Shown piece after piece: positions 59,544-64,000 of a stretch of 64,000 bases of DNA. The DNA is from Psychrobacillus sp044762855. GTDB lineage: Bacteria; Bacillota; Bacilli; Bacillales_A; Planococcaceae. The stretch covers positions 124,001-188,000 of the forward strand of contig NZ_JBIWFB010000002.1 in assembly GCF_044762855.1 (NCBI RefSeq), written 5' to 3'. Positions within the stretch are counted from its first letter, which is position 1. Each line of letters opens with the position of its first letter. The position numbers were made by a program, and so were the translations under genes. The notes under the pieces were generated by a model, which was given only the letters and a program-made list of their open reading frames with translations, was not told where the DNA came from and did not search any database.

Positions 59544-61247
59544 ATGGATAAAAAAACAATCATCAATACATTAGAAAAAATTGCTTTATATATGGAATTA
59601 CAAGGAGAAAATCCATTCAAAGTATCCGCTTTCCGAAAAGCTGCACAAGTGTTAGAACTAGATCCACGTAGTTTAGCGGAGATGGATAATATACTGTCTC
59701 TAAAAGGTATAGGGGCCGCTACTGGTGCGGTTATTGAAGATTTACTAAATACTGGAGCTTCCTCTTTACTAGTAGAGCTTCAACAAACAGTGCCTAGTGG
59801 CTTGCTTCCGATGCTAAAAATACCAGGGCTTGGCGGCAAAAAAATTGCGAAATTATATAAAGAATTACAAATCGACTCCATAGATGCCTTAAAATTAGCT
59901 TGTGAAGCAAGAAAAGTGCAAACTTTGGCTGGATTTGCGGCGAAAACGGAACAAAAAATTCTCGAGGAAATTGAAAACTTGCAATCTAAACCAGACCGTA
60001 CTGCGGTTTGGCAGCTGGAACCGATTGTTGAAATGATTGAAAGTAAGCTTGCTAATATACAGGCGATAGAAAAATATTCGGTTGCTGGTTCTTACAGAAG
60101 AGTCAAAGAAGCCAGTAAAGATATTGACTTTATCATCGCTACAACAAAACCTCAAGAAGTTCGAGAAGTGCTTTTAAAAGAATTACCGGTGTTAAAAGTA
60201 ATTGCGGCGGGAGATACAAAAGTTTCTGTTACACTTAATAGTGAACATGAGATTGACGTCGATTTCCGTTTAGTGGAGTTACATCAATACGCATCTGCCT
60301 TAAATCATTTTACAGGTTCTAAAGACCATAATATTAAAATGAGACAAATTGCAAAAGAACAAGGTAAGAAAATAAGTGAGTATGGTGTGGAACTAGCAGA
60401 TGGGTCTATGCAGCATTTTGACTCCGAAGCAGAATTTTATGCTTATTTCGACTTACCTTTTATCCCACCATCGGTTCGAGAGGATGGCTCAGAGTTTTCC
60501 AAATTGGATCAGTTGTCATCACTTGTAACGCTTAATGATATAAGAGGCGATTTCCATATGCACTCTACTTGGTCGGATGGTGCACATTCTATCGAAGAAA
60601 TGGTCGAAGCTAGTCGTGCCAAAGGATATTCACATATCGTTATTACGGATCACTCCGATTATTTAAAAGTAGCGAATGGTCTGTCAAAAGAGCGTTTGTT
60701 GAAGCAAATAGCGACAATTCACGAATTAAATAACAAATACACAGATATCGAAATTTTTGCAGGTACCGAAATGGATATTTTACCGGATGGGTCGCTCGAT
60801 TTTGATGATGACTTATTAAAGCAATTAGATTTTGTTATTGCTTCCATCCATTCAAGTTTTACTCAACCTCAAGAAAAAATTATGGAGCGATTGTATAATG
60901 CGATTAAAAATCCATATGTCCATATGATTGCGCATCCTACAGGACGAATCATTGAACAACGGGATGGATATAATCCAGATGTTCCGACATTGATCGAATG
61001 GGCAAAAGAAAACGGTAAAATACTTGAATTAAATGCCAATCCATATCGACTGGACTTGCAAACAGAATATTTAAAACTAGCACAAGAAAAAGGCGTACCT
61101 CTTGCGATCAACACAGATGCCCACCATATCGATCAACTTAAATATATGGATATCGGTGTACGTTATGCTCAAAAAGCATGGCTGCACAAAGAGACAGTCG
61201 TCAACACGTGGACGTTAGAACAGTTTAAAGAGTTTGTTAAGAAATAA
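59544..61247 (+). CDS. polX: Family X DNA polymerase with PHP domain
   Basis: 567 residues. The N-terminal HhH and polymerase X domain (1-320) shows LSLKGIGAATGAVIEDLL, LKIPGLGGKKIAKLY, GSYRRVKEASKDIDFI and IDVDFRLV, which carry the catalytic aspartates. The C-terminal PHP domain (from about 335, GDFHMHSTWSDGAHS, HIVITDHSDY) provides 3'-5' exonuclease. It acts in base-excision repair gap filling. ATG 59544 follows GAAGGGAG; the in-frame ATG at 59526 has no such site. Confidence 0.95.
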   Translation: MDKKTIINTLEKIALYMELQGENPFKVSAFRKAAQVLELDPRSLAEMDNILSLKGIGAATGAVIEDLLNTGASSLLVELQQTVPSGLLPMLKIPGLGGKKIAKLYKELQIDSIDALKLACEARKVQTLAGFAAKTEQKILEEIENLQSKPDRTAVWQLEPIVEMIESKLANIQAIEKYSVAGSYRRVKEASKDIDFIIATTKPQEVREVLLKELPVLKVIAAGDTKVSVTLNSEHEIDVDFRLVELHQYASALNHFTGSKDHNIKMRQIAKEQGKKISEYGVELADGSMQHFDSEAEFYAYFDLPFIPPSVREDGSEFSKLDQLSSLVTLNDIRGDFHMHSTWSDGAHSIEEMVEASRAKGYSHIVITDHSDYLKVANGLSKERLLKQIATIHELNNKYTDIEIFAGTEMDILPDGSLDFDDDLLKQLDFVIASIHSSFTQPQEKIMERLYNAIKNPYVHMIAHPTGRIIEQRDGYNPDVPTLIEWAKENGKILELNANPYRLDLQTEYLKLAQEKGVPLAINTDAHHIDQLKYMDIGVRYAQKAWLHKETVVNTWTLEQFKEFVKK

Positions 61248-61262
61248 TGAGGAGGTGCCACA

Positions 61263-63626
61263 GTGATAGCTGAAAGAGCACTGAAAACGTTAGAATATTA
61301 TAAAATACGAGAAGAAGTGGCAAAATATTGTACTTCTTCTGTTGGAAAAAACCATATAGATAAATTAGTACCTTCTGTTGATTTTGCAGAAGTCACCAAG
61401 CTGTTAGAAGAAATGGATGAAGGATTGTCTATTCTTCGTTTAAGAGGCAATGTACCAATGGGAGGCATTACAGATATCCGCCCCCATGCAAAACGAGCAC
61501 AAATAGGTGGTATGTTAAGCCCGATCGAGTTAATGGAAACGGCAAGTACCATCCGTGCTAGTAAAATTTTGCGTCAGTTTTTAGAAAATGTTGCAGAATC
61601 AGAAGATGTAGCAATCCCACATTTTTTAGAGAAAAAAGAAGCAATGCCTATACTTACGGCGCTTGAACATGAAATAAATGATTGTATTGACGAAAATGGA
61701 GCCGTACTGGATAGCGCAAGTAGTGCACTACGTACGATTCGCCAGCAATTACGTATTCAAGTGAGCCGCGTACGAGAAAAATTGGAAAGCTATACAAGAG
61801 GTGCAAATGCATCTAAAATGCTTTCGGATTCTATTATTACGATTCGAAATGATCGATATGTAATCCCGGTGAAGTCCGAATACCGCAGTCATTATGGTGG
61901 AATTATTCACGATCAATCGTCTTCCGGTCAAACTTTATTTATCGAACCATCAGCAGTCGTTCAAATTAATAATGAAATCCGTAGTTTAAAAGTAAAAGAA
62001 CAAGAAGAGATTGAACGCATACTGATCAAATTGACAGCAGAAGTAGAATTAGTCGGACATGACATCTTCTTATTAGTAAATATTTTAGGGGAAATCGACG
62101 TTGTTTTAGCAAAAGCTAAATATGGACAAGCAGAGAAATGTACGATGCCAATTATTAATAATGATGGCTATATTCGCTTAGTAAAAGCAAGGCACCCACT
62201 GATCCCGATAGACACGGCAGTTACCAATACGATTGAATTTGGGAAAGATATTACGGCTATCGTTATTACTGGACCAAATACAGGTGGTAAAACAGTGACA
62301 TTAAAAACGGTTGGACTTTGTACATTGATGGCACAAAGCGGTATCCCGATTCCTGCATTAGACGGTTCGGAAGTAGCATTATTTGAATCGGTATTCGCAG
62401 ATATTGGGGATGAGCAGTCCATTGAGCAAAGCTTGAGTACATTTTCATCTCATATGGTTAATATTGTAGACATTTTGAAAAAGTATGATGAAAAATCATT
62501 AATCATTTTTGATGAGCTTGGTGCTGGAACTGATCCACAAGAAGGAGCGGCACTTGCTATTTCAATTTTGGATGCAGTGCATGGCACAGGAGCACGCGTG
62601 ATGGCTACTACGCATTATCCTGAGCTAAAAGCGTACGGCTATAATCGACCTGGTGTTGCCAATGCAAGTGTCGAGTTCGATATTGAAACTCTAAGTCCGA
62701 CCTATAAATTACTTATTGGGGTTCCTGGGCGTAGTAATGCTTTTGAAATTTCCGAACGTCTTGGACTGCCGGGATATATTATTTCCCAAGCCCAGACTTA
62801 CACGGGAGCCGATCGAGGGGAAGTCAATTCGATGATAGCTTCTTTAGAAGCTAGTAGAAGACAAGCTGAAAAAGATGCGGAAGAAACAGAAGAACAACTA
62901 GTAGAAGTGAAACAAGTAAAAGAAGATTTAGAGCAAAGACTAGCAGAACTGGAACAAAAGAAAGAGCAATTAGAACAAAAAGCAAAAGATAAAGCAAAAA
63001 AAATTATTGAAGACGCTAGACGGGAAGCAGACGAAATCATTAGTGACCTTCGCAAAATGCAAGCAAATACACATAAACTTGTGAAAGATCACGAACTGAT
63101 AGATGCTAAAAAACGTTTAGACGCTGCACTTCCAACAAATCCAGTATTAAAAAAACAAAAGAAATTAAACGAACGTGCCAAAGAATTAAAAGTTGGGGAT
63201 GAAGTGAAAGTACTAAGTTTCGGTCAAAAAGGGACCTTATTAGACAAACTTTCGAAATCAGAATGGTCGGTTCAAATTGGTATGCTTAAAATGAAATTGG
63301 ATGAATCTGATTTAGAATATATTAAACCGGAAAAACAAAAACAAACGGTTTCTGTCAATGCGGTTCGTGGCAGAGATTCCCATGTGAAATTAGAGCTTGA
63401 TCTTCGCGGAGAACGATACGAAGACGCGCTTATTCGTACTGAAAAATATTTAGATGATGCCATTTTAGCAAATTATCCACGTGTTTCGATTATTCATGGA
63501 AAAGGCACGGGTGTATTAAGACAAGCCATTCAGCAATATTTGAAAAACCATTCGCGTGTGAAAAGCTACCGTTTTGGTGAAGCCGGGGAAGGCGGTCACG
63601 GAGTTACGGTAGTCGAATTAAAATAG
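61263..63626 (+). CDS. mutS2: Endonuclease MutS2
   Basis: 787 residues. MutS-like ATPase with Walker A ITGPNTGGKTVTLKT (about 330-345) and Walker B IIFDELGAGTDPQEG, a long charged coiled coil (about 520-600) and a C-terminal Smr nuclease domain (LDLRGERYEDAL, IIHGKGTGVLR). MutS2 suppresses recombination and rescues collided ribosomes in Bacillus; it is not a mismatch-repair MutS. The GTG start follows AGGAGG. It is 15 bases from polX. Confidence 0.96.
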   Translation: MIAERALKTLEYYKIREEVAKYCTSSVGKNHIDKLVPSVDFAEVTKLLEEMDEGLSILRLRGNVPMGGITDIRPHAKRAQIGGMLSPIELMETASTIRASKILRQFLENVAESEDVAIPHFLEKKEAMPILTALEHEINDCIDENGAVLDSASSALRTIRQQLRIQVSRVREKLESYTRGANASKMLSDSIITIRNDRYVIPVKSEYRSHYGGIIHDQSSSGQTLFIEPSAVVQINNEIRSLKVKEQEEIERILIKLTAEVELVGHDIFLLVNILGEIDVVLAKAKYGQAEKCTMPIINNDGYIRLVKARHPLIPIDTAVTNTIEFGKDITAIVITGPNTGGKTVTLKTVGLCTLMAQSGIPIPALDGSEVALFESVFADIGDEQSIEQSLSTFSSHMVNIVDILKKYDEKSLIIFDELGAGTDPQEGAALAISILDAVHGTGARVMATTHYPELKAYGYNRPGVANASVEFDIETLSPTYKLLIGVPGRSNAFEISERLGLPGYIISQAQTYTGADRGEVNSMIASLEASRRQAEKDAEETEEQLVEVKQVKEDLEQRLAELEQKKEQLEQKAKDKAKKIIEDARREADEIISDLRKMQANTHKLVKDHELIDAKKRLDAALPTNPVLKKQKKLNERAKELKVGDEVKVLSFGQKGTLLDKLSKSEWSVQIGMLKMKLDESDLEYIKPEKQKQTVSVNAVRGRDSHVKLELDLRGERYEDALIRTEKYLDDAILANYPRVSIIHGKGTGVLRQAIQQYLKNHSRVKSYRFGEAGEGGHGVTVVELK

Positions 63627-63694
63627 GTAAAAAGAATTTGAAACTTTTTATCTAGTCACACGTATAGTAAGAAAAATTTAAAGGGGTTTTTAGC

Positions 63695-64000
63695 ATGTTG
63701 CTTTCTGGTTTTTGGTCAAACCCACTTGTGGAGTCAGCTGGTTATTTTAGCGTAGTTATTTTATGTTTAGTTGTTTCCATGGTTATATTTGAAATTGTTA
63801 CAAAGTATAAAAACTGGGAAGAAATTAAAAGAGGAAATGTCGCTGTTGCGATGGCCACAGGTGGAAAGATTTTTGGGGTATGTAATATTTTTAAATATTC
63901 TATAGAACAGCATAATTCGTTATTCCAAATGGTTGGTTGGGGATTATTCGGCTTTAGCCTTCTGATCATTGCGTATTGGCTATTTGAATTTTTAACGCCG
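63695..64000 (+). CDS. yshE: DUF350 membrane protein YshE (3' end beyond window)
   Basis: The first 102 residues are visible: three hydrophobic segments (about 14-33, 48-60 as part of a conserved NVAVAMATGGKIFGV stretch, and 78-98). DUF350 proteins are small inner-membrane proteins of unknown function. The ATG follows AAAGGGG. The place after mutS2 matches B. subtilis yshE. It is cut by the right edge. Confidence 0.82.
   Translation, partial: MLLSGFWSNPLVESAGYFSVVILCLVVSMVIFEIVTKYKNWEEIKRGNVAVAMATGGKIFGVCNIFKYSIEQHNSLFQMVGWGLFGFSLLIIAYWLFEFLTP

Overview
The window reads as the chromosome of an AT-rich, spore-forming member of the Bacillales. Gene content and order (polA-mutM-coaE, gapB-speD-nrdR-dnaB-dnaI-thrS, infC-rpmI-rplT-ysdA-ysdB, sspI-ysgA-pheS-pheT, rnhC-zapA-cvpA-polX-mutS2-yshE) match the Bacillus subtilis backbone. 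An sspI spore-protein gene is present. The style of the intergenic repeats points, by recollection only, towards Planococcaceae (Psychrobacillus/Lysinibacillus-like). The species cannot be fixed from sequence alone.

Layout: 1-1017 is the 3' part of an ATP-grasp gene. 1264-3215 is hflK-hflC. 3316-7440 is polA-mutM-coaE. 8297-15228 carries gapB, speD and a replication/tRNA-synthetase block (nrdR, dnaB, dnaI, thrS with a T-box). 15241-16681 is the infC-rpmI-rplT operon with an L20-type leader and an AUU start for infC. 17207-22771 holds a frameshifted acetyltransferase, ysdA, ysdB, a dimeric dUTPase, two membrane proteins and an M42 peptidase; two of these genes have sigma-W-type promoters. 22882-28648 holds an amidase of unlike composition, an ArgR-box-controlled argF, a glcD/BASS-transporter pair and sspI. 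28739-33962 is ysgA and the T-box-controlled pheST operon.

Between pheT and rnhC, neighbours in B. subtilis, lie about 23.7 kb of accessory DNA (33963-57669). It has two notable units. The first (34368-40996) is a six-gene importer/exporter operon of the nickel/opine-metallophore (Cnt) type, preceded by three Zur-box-like palindromes but lacking metallophore biosynthesis genes. The second (41102-52816) is a sigma-54 histidine-utilisation island: an enhancer-binding activator, a canonical -24/-12 promoter, hutU, a polar amino-acid ABC transporter, hutI, an M20-family hydrolase with an altered metal ligand, hutH, and the gene for sigma-54 itself with a cre site in its leader. There is no recognisable hutG, and the M20 protein sits where a formiminoglutamate-processing enzyme would be expected. 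MFS, DUF402, GrpB, nitronate monooxygenase and SRPBCC genes follow before the backbone resumes.

Repeats are a second theme. One family has three copies (7519-8073, 16810-17060, 29560-30127) built on five units of 21-bp period, and two of the copies also carry a large foldback. Another structured family lies just before nrdR and inside the hut operon. There are two long perfect palindromes (1128-1184 and 34006-34048), and three related terminator-like hairpins punctuate the 41-51.5 kb block. No CRISPR array, rRNA, tRNA, transposase or prophage was seen.
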